A DNA stretch of 64,000 bases from Verrucolacustris sp044348085 (GTDB taxonomy: Bacteria > Verrucomicrobiota > Verrucomicrobiia > Methylacidiphilales > Verrucolacustridaceae), in assembly GCA_044348085.1 (NCBI GenBank), contig JBIKTM010000009.1:1-64000 (forward strand), written 5' to 3'. This document shows, piece after piece, positions 15,189-24,828 of the stretch. Made by a program: the position numbers and the translations under genes. The notes under the pieces were generated by a model. The model was not told the DNA's origin. It did not search any database and was given only the letters and a program-made list of their open reading frames with translations. The stretch's first letter is position 1, and each line of letters starts with the position of its first letter.

Positions 15189-16645
15189 AAACTGACCATC
15201 ATACCGATCCGCGGGTTTTTGCCAAAGCGCTTTGCGTGTTGCCCAAAAAAGTTCCAGTAAAGGGAGTGGAAGGGGCAGGCATCCGGGCCTTCTTTCTTTT
15301 TGGGGTCGAACCGGCAAGACGCACAGTGGTTGCCCATCTTTTCCTGATAGGCGGCTCCTGCTGCATAAGGTTTTGTGGCAAAAAAGCCACCATCGGCAAA
15401 CAGGATCATCCCCAGCACGTTGGGGGCCATGACCCAGTCGTAGGCATCGAGGTACATTTCCGTGTACCAACGGAGAACGGCCTGGGGCTCATAGCCTCCC
15501 AAGAGAAAGTAGTTCCCTAAAACCATGAGACGCTGAATGTGATGATTGTAAGCGTGGTCAACGGCACCCTGAATGGCCTGCGAAACGCAACGCATGTCGG
15601 TATCCCCCGTGTAGGCCCAACGGGGGAGGGGGCGAGTGGCTTCAAGAAAGTTTACGTTTCGATACTCGGGCATTTTGAGCCAGTAGATTCCATGAATGAA
15701 TTCCCGCCAGCCGAGAATTTGTCGGATGAATCCCTCTACGGAGTTCAGGGGTGCTTTGCCCTCACGATAGGCTTTTTCTGCGGCGCCGATGCACTCCTGT
15801 GGAGAGAGGAAGCCTAGATTCAGAAAGGGGGAGAGGACCGAGTGAAAGAGGACGGACTGTCCCTCGACCATCGTGTCTTCCCAAGGGCCAAACTTTTCCA
15901 GGCGTTGTCGAATGAAAACCTTTAACCACTCCAGGGCGCCCTCTCGGGTTGCGGGGATCCAGAGGTCGGCTCCTTTTCCGGGGTGATCGGGAAAGAGTTG
16001 TGCTACCTCCTTGGCAACTTGGGCAACCAGGGGGTCTTTGGTTGGGGGTGGAAGGGGAGGAATGACAGGTTTTTGCTTTGCGAATTCACGAAAGGTACGT
16101 CGGTTTTGGTCGTCCAGGTTCCAGTCTCCGCCTTCGGGTTTGCCGTTGGAATCGAGCAGGATCTTTCTCTCTGTTCGTAGACGACGGTAGTGAGATTCCA
16201 TTAAGAGGCTTTTCTTTCCTTCAGCCCACGATTGAAACTCTGCACGGGGCACGAGGAACTGTGGGCTCGGATGGCGTTGGACGGGGATTCCCAGTTTCTT
16301 GGATAGGGCGGGAAGGGAGTGGTACGTGTCGTACTCGTTGGGGTCGAGAAGGTGAATTTCGCGAATACGATGTTTTTGAATCCATTCGGCGAGTACGGCG
16401 GTGTAATCGGATCTTTTAGGAAGGTCGGTTAAGTGGTGGTAGAGAACGTGGTACTTCCTTTTCTTTAATCCTGCGGCGTAGTGGCGCATGGCAGAGTAGA
16501 GAAGGGTTAATTTTTGTTGATGGTACCGAATGTGGGAACCGCGTGGTGCAGATTCAATCATACCGACGAGAAGATCGGGACTGGTGGATAGGAGAAGTGG
16601 ATGGTCGGGGAGGAGTTGGTCACCTAGGACCCAGATAAGGCGCAT
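15113..16645 (-). CDS. Photolyase/cryptochrome-related protein, FeS-type (PhrB-like)
   Basis: A 510-residue protein of the deoxyribodipyrimidine photolyase-related group. It opens MRLIWVLGDQLLPDHPLLL and has the FAD-site region (GWREFIHGIYW, YTGDTDMRCVSQAIQ, HHIQRLMVLGNYFLL, DAYDWVMAPNVLGM). Four cysteines fit the [4Fe-4S] ligands of this group: one in MRCVSQ, two in NHCASC and one in DACPFHSLYW. Members repair (6-4) photoproducts using light. Start ATG 16643-16645. The 3' end overlaps the start of the repeat protein gene. Confidence 0.9.
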   Translation of the reverse strand: MRLIWVLGDQLLPDHPLLLSTSPDLLVGMIESAPRGSHIRYHQQKLTLLYSAMRHYAAGLKKRKYHVLYHHLTDLPKRSDYTAVLAEWIQKHRIREIHLLDPNEYDTYHSLPALSKKLGIPVQRHPSPQFLVPRAEFQSWAEGKKSLLMESHYRRLRTERKILLDSNGKPEGGDWNLDDQNRRTFREFAKQKPVIPPLPPPTKDPLVAQVAKEVAQLFPDHPGKGADLWIPATREGALEWLKVFIRQRLEKFGPWEDTMVEGQSVLFHSVLSPFLNLGFLSPQECIGAAEKAYREGKAPLNSVEGFIRQILGWREFIHGIYWLKMPEYRNVNFLEATRPLPRWAYTGDTDMRCVSQAIQGAVDHAYNHHIQRLMVLGNYFLLGGYEPQAVLRWYTEMYLDAYDWVMAPNVLGMILFADGGFFATKPYAAGAAYQEKMGNHCASCRFDPKKKEGPDACPFHSLYWNFFGQHAKRFGKNPRIGMMVSLWDKKTPADQKQIRQNALRFLEAQK

Positions 16646-16731
16646 GGATCAAGGGTAGAGGAAATCCGTCTGCGTCAAGGGGGCGGTAAGAGATTTCTTG
16701 TTCTTAGGGATAAGCGGGGAATGATAGAGAA

Positions 16732-17382
16732 ATGCTGACATTTCCTGAGGAGATCGTTCTTTTGGCTTTGGATGACAAAACGGGGAAATTTGTGGATCTA
16801 CCGCCTTTGGCGATGGATCAGGCGTTGGCGGGTGCCGCCTTACTGGAGTTGGCCTTTCAAAATCGGATTGATACCGATTTAACCCATTTGAGTTTGGTAA
16901 ACCCCAAGCCGACAGGGGAGGAGATGCTGGATCCTCTTTTGGAGAAAATTGTAACGGCGAAAGATAAGAAGGATGCAAAGTATTGGGTGGGGGTCTTTTC
17001 GGCCGATGGGGAGAAGATTCGGGAGAAGGTGCTACGCCGTTTGGTTCAGCGCGGTGTCTTGAAGCATGAGGAGAAGAAGATTTTGTGGGTAATCCCAGGG
17101 CGTCGCTACCCGATGGTCAATGATCAGGAAGAGAGAGAGGTGCGGAAGCGGATTCGATCCGTGGTTGTGGATGGGGAAGTGCCAAGCCCTCGTGACGTTG
17201 TTTTGGTGAGCTTGGCGAGTGCTTGTCAGCTTTTGCGGTCTGTATTTACGGATGCCGATCTTCTGAAATACAGCGCAAGAATTGCAGAGGTTTCTAAAAT
17301 GGATCTGATTGGAAGAGCGGTTTCGAAGTCGGTTGCTGAAGTTCAGGAAGCGGTGATGCGGGCGGTTTTGTATTCGGTCTAA
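16732..17382 (+). CDS. GPP34 (GOLPH3/Vps74-like) domain protein
   Basis: A 216-residue protein with the GPP34 fold pattern: MLTFPEEIVLLALDDKTGKF at the N-terminus, MDQALAGAALLELAFQNRID helix, KIREKVLRRLVQRGVLKHEE and C-terminal RDVVLVSLASACQLLRSVF with the amphipathic hairpin region. Eukaryotic members bind phosphatidylinositol 4-phosphate on Golgi membranes; bacterial roles are unknown. It is a peripheral membrane protein by analogy. It stands alone, convergent with the FmdB-like gene (4-nt overlap at 17379-17382). Family assignment is fairly firm, function is not. Confidence 0.8.
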   Translation: MLTFPEEIVLLALDDKTGKFVDLPPLAMDQALAGAALLELAFQNRIDTDLTHLSLVNPKPTGEEMLDPLLEKIVTAKDKKDAKYWVGVFSADGEKIREKVLRRLVQRGVLKHEEKKILWVIPGRRYPMVNDQEEREVRKRIRSVVVDGEVPSPRDVVLVSLASACQLLRSVFTDADLLKYSARIAEVSKMDLIGRAVSKSVAEVQEAVMRAVLYSV

Positions 17383-17612
17383 AACTTTCCACACCCACAA
17401 GAGCCGGGGCCACACCCGTGGGTTGAGGACGATGGAGAGGATGCCTTTGTTGAGCCAAGAATTCCAAGTCCGCCAGAAATGATTCTTCGAACGGGTTGGC
17501 CTGTTTTTGGATGGCGGGTGAGGGGCGAATCCTTCATCGAGTGTTGAATTTCAAACTGAACGGGAAGTTCACCGTCTTTGGAGGGGATTGTTTCGTACAC
17601 GTAAGTAGCCAT
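17379..17612 (-). CDS. FmdB-like small protein lacking the N-terminal zinc-ribbon cysteines
   Basis: A 77-residue protein. The ATG at 17610-17612 gives MATYVYETIP, close to the MPxYxY opening of FmdB-type putative regulators, and HPKTGQPVRRIISGGLGIL matches the usual C-terminal half. The two CxxC pairs normally found after residue 8 are absent; instead the C-terminus has a Cys/Gly cluster (HGCGPGSCGCGKF). Metal binding, if any, must use that tail. The frame extends 17 codons upstream but that part is unlike the family. Confidence 0.6.
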   Translation of the reverse strand: MATYVYETIPSKDGELPVQFEIQHSMKDSPLTRHPKTGQPVRRIISGGLGILGSTKASSPSSSTHGCGPGSCGCGKF

Positions 17613-17667
17613 GGGGATAGAATAAGGTAAGACACGGGGAAGGACCGAGAAAAAAGGAGACATCGAA

Positions 17668-18234
17668 ATGCAGATCGTTTGCTCTGCGCAGGAAATAAGC
17701 CAAGGTTGGAGTATGCGTGCCGACGATTTTCAGTATGCGCTAGAGAACACGAAGGTGATTCTTCCTCCCCAAAAGAGGTTGGAGACCTTTGGTACGACGA
17801 TTTTGAATTACCACTTAATCACAGAGGAAATGGATGCGGTGAATCGCATGCTGGTTCGAGAAGGGCGAATTCATGCGCAGAAGCCCGAGCTGGTGACTCC
17901 GGATAGTTTTGCGAAGTTGCTCCTCGATGGCTTTGGGGAGAAGGCGGAGAGATATGCGGATGCTGTCAGTGAGTTTGCGTCCCAGATTGCGATTTTGAAG
18001 TATGGGTTTTCCTTTCGAAAGGATGAGACACGGCGGTATGAGGTGTCAGGAGCCTTAGCTGAAGTTTCTGATAAGGTTCGGGCTGAAGTAGAGGCAAAAG
18101 GGGATCCTTTAGCCACGGTTCTGACAGGTGTGGATGACGGGTGGGAGGTCTGCTTGCTCAAATTCGCGCTCGATATGGTATTGGCTTCGGGTGGTGATCA
18201 CGTTCGAGATTTGCGCCGACGCGGTTTGCTCTAG
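17668..18234 (+). CDS. Hypothetical cytosolic protein
   Basis: A 188-residue protein with no signal or membrane segment. A good GGAG site sits 8 nt before the ATG at 17668; a second ATG at 17713 (MRADDFQYALENTKVILPP) also has a close GGAG and could be the true start. Conserved-looking stretches are TFGTTILNYHLITEEMDAVN and DGWEVCLLKFALDMVLASG. I do not recognise a family. It precedes the flippase-like gene by 46 bp in the same direction. Confidence 0.7.
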   Translation: MQIVCSAQEISQGWSMRADDFQYALENTKVILPPQKRLETFGTTILNYHLITEEMDAVNRMLVREGRIHAQKPELVTPDSFAKLLLDGFGEKAERYADAVSEFASQIAILKYGFSFRKDETRRYEVSGALAEVSDKVRAEVEAKGDPLATVLTGVDDGWEVCLLKFALDMVLASGGDHVRDLRRRGLL

Positions 18235-18280
18235 TCGAAGTAAGACTCGGATTCGTTGGGCTGAGGGTTAGGGTGGAACA

Positions 18281-19246
18281 GTGAAATCGATTACTAAGGC
18301 GTGGCTGGGATGGGCGGGTAGGGTCGTATTGACCTTCGGGGCGGTATGGTTTTTGGCCACCAAGCTTAACTGGGGTGAATTTTGGGAGATTGTCCGTCAG
18401 GCAGATGCCCGTTGGTTGGGGTTAGCTGGGTTGACGTATGGGGGCGTGGTGGTGATCTCAATTGTAAGATGGCACTTACTTCTTGAGGTGGCAGGGGTGG
18501 CCGTTGGGTGGGGTCGAACTGCACAACTTTCGATGGCAGGACTTTTTTTTAACAGCGTTTTGCCCGGAATGATGGGGGGTGATGTCATGAGGGCGTACTG
18601 GGCGGCACAGGATGCTCCGCAAGCCCGGCCCGCGGCTGTTGTTTCGATTTTATTAGAGAGAGTTCTTGGTCTGACTGCGACTGTATTGGTAGGGGCGGCT
18701 TTGATTCTTCCGCACTGGTCGGATTTGACGGATCATCCGGTGACGCGGGCAGGGGCGTATGCTTTCTTGATCGTTACGGGGATTCTTTTTGTTTTGCTGC
18801 TCATTTTGGGTCATCCCTCGTCAGGGAAAATTCTCAGCGGACAGGCGCAGGTGGGATGGAGAAAGGTGGCAGGAGAAGGAGCGGAGGCTTGCCATATCTG
18901 TCTAACTCATCCGATTGGGGCTGGAGCTGGATTGGGGCTGAGCGTATTCGCACAGATTTTGTTGGTCTCCCTTTTCTACTGCGTTTCTCAGGCGATGGGA
19001 CTGGATGTTGGTTTTTGGCAGTTGGCTTCGGTTCTTCCTATGGTGGCGATGATTACTGTGTTGCCGATTACTTGGAATGGACTGGGTCTTCGGGAAGCTG
19101 CCTTTGTGACTTTTTTAGGAACGTTTGGAATTGCTACGGCACAATCGGTGGCTCTTTCCCTGACGGGATTTGCGGTGATTCTTCTGTGGAATCTTTTAGG
19201 GGGCCTTGTTTATCTGGTAGCAGGAGTCGGACGTAAAGGAGTTTAG
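18281..19246 (+). CDS. Lysylphosphatidylglycerol synthase TM-region/UPF0104 family membrane protein
   Basis: A 321-residue protein from GTG 18281 with about eight hydrophobic segments. MAGLFFNSVLPGMMGGDVMRAYWAA matches the N/S-x-x-LPGxxGGDxxR signature of the LPG synthase TM/UPF0104 family, and LPITWNGLGLREAAFV is the second conserved loop. Members are thought to flip lipids, polyprenyl-linked sugars or aminoacyl-lipids. No synthase domain is attached. It converges on uvrA with a 4-nt overlap. Confidence 0.85.
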   Translation: MKSITKAWLGWAGRVVLTFGAVWFLATKLNWGEFWEIVRQADARWLGLAGLTYGGVVVISIVRWHLLLEVAGVAVGWGRTAQLSMAGLFFNSVLPGMMGGDVMRAYWAAQDAPQARPAAVVSILLERVLGLTATVLVGAALILPHWSDLTDHPVTRAGAYAFLIVTGILFVLLLILGHPSSGKILSGQAQVGWRKVAGEGAEACHICLTHPIGAGAGLGLSVFAQILLVSLFYCVSQAMGLDVGFWQLASVLPMVAMITVLPITWNGLGLREAAFVTFLGTFGIATAQSVALSLTGFAVILLWNLLGGLVYLVAGVGRKGV

Positions 19247-22200
19247 CTTTTACCCTTTCGACCAAGGTGGGTTCGTAGGAAGGGGGCGGTACGTGAAGTT
19301 TTTGATGTGGCTACCTGTTCCGGGGTTCCCTGCGCCATAATGGTTCCTCCGGCCTCACCACTTTCAGGGCCGATATCGATTAGATAGTCGGCTTCTGCCA
19401 GTACATCGAGGTGATGCTCGATGACCACCACGCTGTGTCCTGATTCCACAAGCCGGTGCATGAGGTCGAGTAAGCGGCGAACATCCTCCAAGTGAAGGCC
19501 TACGGTAGGCTCCTCTAGAAGGAAAAGTTGATGTGCAGGGCGACGTGCTCTTCCTTTGGCGTGAGCGTGATCAGCTGCGATCTGGGCCGAGGCTAGTTCG
19601 GTCACAAGTTTAAGACGTTGGGCTTCGCCGCCCGAAAGGGTCGGGCTGGTTTGCCCCAACTGGAGATACCCAAGACCTGTTTCTGTCATAAGTCTGCAAG
19701 GGGTAGCGATCCGAGGGTGAGGAGCAAAGAACTCGGCCGCTTTTTCTGCGGAGAGTGCCAGAGCCTGCTGAATCGATATGTCTCGGTAGCGAATGGCAAG
19801 AATCTCGGGTTTCCAGCGCATGCCATTACACTCCTCGCAACGCACGTCCGCGGGGGGAAGGAAACTCATCTGCACCCGAATGGTGCCCGCGCCATCGCAC
19901 GCAGGGCATCGGCCTGGACCTGCATTGTGAGAGAAGTGGGAGGCGGTAAAGCCGGACTGTTTCGATATCGGCAGAGCCGCAAAGAGGGTTCGAAGATCGT
20001 CCATTAGCCCCAAGTAGGTTGCCACGGTGGAGCGGGGTGTTTTTCCAATGGGGGACTGGTCGACCTCAACCACGCGGTCAATCAAATCGGCTCCACGGAC
20101 TGATTCCCACCGGGAATCCTTTCGGCTTCGTTCAGGAGATGTAGCGGGAATTAGAATTTCCCGAACTAGGGTGCTTTTTCCTGATCCACTAACACCTGAG
20201 AGTGCTGTGAGGCGATGCAGGGGGATCGAGACATCCATTCCGGTGATATTTCGTGCCTTGGCGCCTTTAATCTTAATCCACGAAGTCGAGGAATCGATCG
20301 GGCGTCGGTGTCCGCGGGCGGGATGTTGAATTGGTTCGCCCAGAAGACGGGCGGTGGCCGAGCGACCTTTGGAGTCGATCTCTTTCCAAGTTCCTTGGGC
20401 TACAATTTCTCCGCCATGAATTCCTGCCCCAGGGCCAAGATCGATGATGTGGTCGGCGGCTCGCATGGTGTCCTCATCGTGCTCGACGACGACGAGGGAG
20501 TTTCCACGGTCCCGCAAATCGCGAAGAATGCCTAAAAGCTTTTGATTGTCCCGAGGGTGAAGACCGATTGTGGGCTCATCGAGCACATACAAGACACCCT
20601 GGAGATTAGAGCCGAGTTGGGCGGCAAGTCGGATTCGTTGAGATTCGCCACCGGATAGGGTCGGAGCGGATCGGTCGAGATTCAGGTAATCGAGTCCAAC
20701 CTTACGCAGGAAGGCGAGACGTTGAAGAATCTCTGGCTGGATATCTCGGACGATAGCAGCTTCCCGACCTGAGAACTTTACCTTTGAGAAAAAGGTCTCG
20801 AAGTTGCGAACGGATAGGGAGTTGATTTCTGGTATCGTTTTTCCTGCAAAGCGAACCGAGCGTGCGATGGGATTCAGGCGAGCCCCTTGGCAGGATGGGC
20901 AGGGAAGAAGCTCACCATCAGGAATCTCTTCACGCGCAAGTTCTAACTGCTGTTCTCGTTCGGCTTCATCCTCGGAATCGGGTTCGGGAGGTTTTGCGAG
21001 CAAGGTTCCGTATCCTTGGCAGTCGGAACACCATCCGTGAGGGCTATTAAAAGAGAATAGGCGGGGATCGAGTTCGTCAAAGGAACGACCGGTTGCAGGG
21101 CAGAAAAGGTGGTGGCTGTGGATCGTTGATTTCCCTTGGCGATCAATGGCGTACAGGGTGCCCTTGCCTAGGGACAAAGCCTGGGATACGAGGATGGGAA
21201 GATCCTTTTGTTTGGGTGCGAGTTGGGCAACAAGAACCTCGATATGATGTTCTTTGTAGCGGTCGAGAGGTTGAAACTTATCTGGCTCAACCCACTTTCC
21301 ATCCACCCGGAGAAGTTTGTAACCTTTTTTCACGGCCCAGCGTGCGATCTCTGTGTGAAAGCCTTTTCGCCCCCGGATGAGAGGTGCGAGGAGATCAAGT
21401 CTCTTGGATTTCTTTAACTGTTTTTGGATGCGAAGGATGATGTCAGAGGTGTTTTGGCGAATGGCGGCCTCGCCTGTGTCGGGATCGTGCTGAACTCCAA
21501 GTTTTGCGTAGAGAAGGCGAAGAAACTGATAAAGCTCCGTAACCGTAGCGACAGTGGATTTACGACCTCCGCGGGTGGTGCGCTGTTCAATTGCGACGGA
21601 GGGGGGCAAACCTAGGATCGAATCGACATCAGGTTTTTCCAGCTGTTCGACAAACTGTCGTGCATAAGTATTGAGGCAATCGAGGTAGCGGCGTTGGCCT
21701 TCGCTAAACAGCAGGTCAAAGGCAAGGGTGCTTTTACCCGATCCGGATAGACCTGTGACAACGACCATTTTGTGGCGAGGAATACTCAGGTCGAAATTCT
21801 TTAAATTATGGTGACGAGCACCTCGGACGACCATTTCCTCCGAGGAAATCTTTTTTGAGGAGAGCGGGGCGACTTCATGAAGGCGGAGGGATGGGGTTTG
21901 TTTCTTGGAGAGAAGAGGCGCAAGGAAAGTTGCGGTATGGCTTTTCGGGGTTTGGGCGACCTCCTCAGGAATTCCTGATGCGATGAGTTTGCCACCTGCA
22001 GATCCTGCTTCAGGACCGAGATCGAGAACCCAGTCGGCATTCTTCAGGACATCCATGTGGTGTTCAATGACGAGGAGAGAGGCGCCTTGATCCACAAGGC
22101 GGTGCAAGAGGCGGATGAGGAGGGCGACATCGTCCAGGTGTAGTCCAGTTGTAGGTTCATCTAAGATGAGAAGAGGTGATGTGTTGGGCGGGGTGGAAGT

Positions 22201-24828
22201 GCTTTTCTTTTTCCCTTTGCGTGGAGTCTCTTCGGCTTGATTTTGAGGTGCGAGGTGGGCAACCAGTTTAAGTCTCTGGGCTTCTCCTCCTGAAAGTTGG
22301 CTCAAGGGTTGGCCACAGCGTAGGTATCCGAGCCCGACTTCGATGAGAAGAGAGAGGGCTTGGCAGATTCTTAGGTGACACTCACGTGCCCTAGGGGTGA
22401 GGGATTCGTCTGGGGCAAAGTGGAGGAGAGCATCGGCGGCACTCATTTCGAGAAGTTGGCTGATCGACTTTCCTCGGTAGGGAGCGGCGAGAACGTGGGG
22501 TTGGAAGCGGTGACCCTCACAGGTTGGACACGTGACGAAGACATCCGAGAGAAACTGCATGGAGACTTTCTCGTACCCCATACCTCCGCAGCGTTCGCAT
22601 CGACCCCCGCCTGCATTGAAGGAGAAGGCGGATGCGGCAAGTCCTGCGCTTTGAGCTTCTTCGGTTGAGGCGTAAAGTTCGCGGACGAGATCGTAAATAT
22701 CGAGATAGAGTAAGGGGGTTGAGCGAGGGGTTTGGGATAGGGGGGATTGGTCCACAAGGAGGACATCGGAGATGGATTCGTGTCCGGTGATGGATTTGAC
22801 GGAAGGTAGATTTTCAACAGCCCGCCCCATTTGATGGAGGAGGGTTTTGTAAATGACCTCGTGCACGAGAGTACTTTTGCCTGAACCGCTGACTCCAGAA
22901 ACGGCGACAAGACGGCGCAGAGGAAAAGAGGCGGTTAGATTTTTCAGATTATGACAATCGGCTCCTTGGACACGGAGCCATGGGTGACCTTTAGGTGGGC
23001 AGGGACGACGAGTGGAAGGGAGGGGAATGGTGCGACGGCCTGAGAGGTAGGCGCCTGTGGGTGAGTTTTTCACTTTGAGGAGACCTGCAGGTGGTCCTGC
23101 ATAGAGGAGTTGACCCCCTTCACCTCCTGAGCCTGGCCCGAGTTCTAAGATGTTTTCGGCAGATCGAATGACCGTTTCATCGTGTTCGACAACCAGAACG
23201 GTGTTTCCTGCGGCACGAAGCTCCCGCAGAAGATCGAGGAGGCGTCCGGTATCTCGCGGGTGAAGGCCAATACTGGGTTCGTCCAAAACGAACAGGGTAC
23301 CTGTAAGGCCTGTGCCCAAGCAGCCGGTTAGGTTGACGCGCTGGAGTTCTCCCCCTGAGAGAGTGCGTGTGGGGCGATCCAGGGTGAGGTAGCCCAGTCC
23401 GACGCTTAAGAGAAAGCGAAGTCGGTGACGGATGTTTTCGAGCGGGGTTTGTGCTGAGACATCGTTGGTTTTGATTTTCTGAAGAAGAGTGGATAGCTCG
23501 GTTAAGGACAGGGAGTTGAGTTCAGGAAGTGTTTTCCCAGAGAGATGCCAGTACGTGGTTTCAGGGCGGTAGCGCTGGCCGCTACAAGTTGGGCAGGGGC
23601 GATAGGCCCGGTAGCGTGCGAGGAGGATACGGACATGCATTTTGTAGGTTTTTGTTTCCAGCCAGCGGAAAAAACCGCGAACGCCGTACCAGTCGCCTGA
23701 ATCCCACAATTCAGAAAGTTCACGACTGGAGCCATCTTGGCCTTCGAGGACAAATTTCTGGTGAGCGGGCGAGAGTTCGCAAAAGGGAACCTCCAAGGGG
23801 ATGCGATGTTTGCGGCAGGCTTTTTCGAGATCCTGCTGGCACTCTTCGAAGCTGGCCGTTTGCCAAGGTTTTACGACGCCCCCGGCGATAGTGAGGGTGC
23901 GGTCTGGGAGAGCCAGAGATTCATCAATTTCGATGATTCGACCAAATCCGCGGCAAGCTGGGCAAGCGCCGAGGGGATGGTTGAACGAAAAGAGGGCGGG
24001 CGTGGGCTGATGGAAATCACGTTGATCGCGTGGGCAGTAGTAGCGATCCGAGTAGAGATGAGTGTGGGAGGGGTTTTGAACTAGGGATATCGCCGCAACA
24101 CCCCGTCCGTATTTGAGGCAGGAGGTAATCGCTTCGATGAGTCGGGATTGAGATGAGCGAGAAAGGGTGAGGCGATCTTGAATGACATGAACCTGTAGAT
24201 TTTGTTCTGGAGGAGTTTGTTTTAAGGCTTGGGCGAGGGCTTCGAGGCCCGTGGGTTCGTCGAGGCGGTGGGGTTTGCCATCCAGGAGGGCTCGGCGAAA
24301 TCCTTGGCGGGCGAGGAAGGCAGCGGCTTCGTCTGCAGGCGTTTTTTGTGGAAAAGGAATACGAAAGAGAAACCAAGCCTCTTGATTGGGGTGGATTTTG
24401 AGGAGTTCGCTCAGGATGGAGTGTGGGGTCCAAGGCTTGATGGGTTCCGAGCAGTCGGGGCAGGTGAGCTGAGCTAGTCGTGGAAAGATGAGTTTAAGAT
24501 GGTCTGCAATTTCTGTGACAGTACCGACGGTGCTGCGGGAAGAGCGAACCTGGTTGCTTTGGCCAAGGGCGATGGCGGGTGGAATGCCTTCGATTCGATC
24601 GACGCGGGGTCGATCCATTCGCTCGAGGAACTGTCGGGTGTAGGGGCTGAAGGTTTCCGCGTATCGGCGTTGGCCTTCGGCGTAGAGGGTGTCGAAGGCG
24701 AGGGAGGACTTTCCTGATCCGGACGGGCCCGTGAGGACATGAAACATGCCCAGAGGCAGGTCGAAGGTTAAGTTTTTGAGATTATTCTGTGTAGCGCCTT
24801 CGACTCGAATGAAACCGGATGCATGCAT
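19243..24828 (-). CDS. uvrA: Tandem-duplicated giant UvrA (excinuclease ABC subunit A)
   Basis: A 1861-residue protein equal to two UvrA units head to tail (a normal UvrA is about 940). There are four Walker A sites: GPSGSGKSS at residue 34, and VSGSGKST or LSGSGKST near 646, 1028 and 1549, and four LSGGE signatures. Unit 1 keeps CPDC near residue 122, CPAC/CPTC, and the C-terminal CERC/CPTC zinc module. Unit 2 keeps CSDC/CPSC and CPAC/CEEC, but at the position of CPDC reads HDPDTGEAA without cysteines. UvrA finds damage in nucleotide excision repair with UvrB (also in this window). Fused double UvrAs are known in chlamydiae and other lineages. The 3' end overlaps the flippase-like gene by 4 nt. 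Confidence 0.95.
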   Translation of the reverse strand: MHASGFIRVEGATQNNLKNLTFDLPLGMFHVLTGPSGSGKSSLAFDTLYAEGQRRYAETFSPYTRQFLERMDRPRVDRIEGIPPAIALGQSNQVRSSRSTVGTVTEIADHLKLIFPRLAQLTCPDCSEPIKPWTPHSILSELLKIHPNQEAWFLFRIPFPQKTPADEAAAFLARQGFRRALLDGKPHRLDEPTGLEALAQALKQTPPEQNLQVHVIQDRLTLSRSSQSRLIEAITSCLKYGRGVAAISLVQNPSHTHLYSDRYYCPRDQRDFHQPTPALFSFNHPLGACPACRGFGRIIEIDESLALPDRTLTIAGGVVKPWQTASFEECQQDLEKACRKHRIPLEVPFCELSPAHQKFVLEGQDGSSRELSELWDSGDWYGVRGFFRWLETKTYKMHVRILLARYRAYRPCPTCSGQRYRPETTYWHLSGKTLPELNSLSLTELSTLLQKIKTNDVSAQTPLENIRHRLRFLLSVGLGYLTLDRPTRTLSGGELQRVNLTGCLGTGLTGTLFVLDEPSIGLHPRDTGRLLDLLRELRAAGNTVLVVEHDETVIRSAENILELGPGSGGEGGQLLYAGPPAGLLKVKNSPTGAYLSGRRTIPLPSTRRPCPPKGHPWLRVQGADCHNLKNLTASFPLRRLVAVSGVSGSGKSTLVHEVIYKTLLHQMGRAVENLPSVKSITGHESISDVLLVDQSPLSQTPRSTPLLYLDIYDLVRELYASTEEAQSAGLAASAFSFNAGGGRCERCGGMGYEKVSMQFLSDVFVTCPTCEGHRFQPHVLAAPYRGKSISQLLEMSAADALLHFAPDESLTPRARECHLRICQALSLLIEVGLGYLRCGQPLSQLSGGEAQRLKLVAHLAPQNQAEETPRKGKKKSTSTPPNTSPLLILDEPTTGLHLDDVALLIRLLHRLVDQGASLLVIEHHMDVLKNADWVLDLGPEAGSAGGKLIASGIPEEVAQTPKSHTATFLAPLLSKKQTPSLRLHEVAPLSSKKISSEEMVVRGARHHNLKNFDLSIPRHKMVVVTGLSGSGKSTLAFDLLFSEGQRRYLDCLNTYARQFVEQLEKPDVDSILGLPPSVAIEQRTTRGGRKSTVATVTELYQFLRLLYAKLGVQHDPDTGEAAIRQNTSDIILRIQKQLKKSKRLDLLAPLIRGRKGFHTEIARWAVKKGYKLLRVDGKWVEPDKFQPLDRYKEHHIEVLVAQLAPKQKDLPILVSQALSLGKGTLYAIDRQGKSTIHSHHLFCPATGRSFDELDPRLFSFNSPHGWCSDCQGYGTLLAKPPEPDSEDEAEREQQLELAREEIPDGELLPCPSCQGARLNPIARSVRFAGKTIPEINSLSVRNFETFFSKVKFSGREAAIVRDIQPEILQRLAFLRKVGLDYLNLDRSAPTLSGGESQRIRLAAQLGSNLQGVLYVLDEPTIGLHPRDNQKLLGILRDLRDRGNSLVVVEHDEDTMRAADHIIDLGPGAGIHGGEIVAQGTWKEIDSKGRSATARLLGEPIQHPARGHRRPIDSSTSWIKIKGAKARNITGMDVSIPLHRLTALSGVSGSGKSTLVREILIPATSPERSRKDSRWESVRGADLIDRVVEVDQSPIGKTPRSTVATYLGLMDDLRTLFAALPISKQSGFTASHFSHNAGPGRCPACDGAGTIRVQMSFLPPADVRCEECNGMRWKPEILAIRYRDISIQQALALSAEKAAEFFAPHPRIATPCRLMTETGLGYLQLGQTSPTLSGGEAQRLKLVTELASAQIAADHAHAKGRARRPAHQLFLLEEPTVGLHLEDVRRLLDLMHRLVESGHSVVVIEHHLDVLAEADYLIDIGPESGEAGGTIMAQGTPEQVATSKTSRTAPFLRTHLGRKGKS

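Noticed and set aside
15189..15470. N-terminal extension of the repeat protein (588-residue frame)
   Set aside because: The extra residues are out-of-frame photolyase sequence rich in Cys/Arg/Leu with no repeat or signal.
19600..24750. Many open frames on the plus strand opposite uvrA
   Set aside because: They are shadow frames of a highly coding minus-strand gene, with no ribosome sites or domains.
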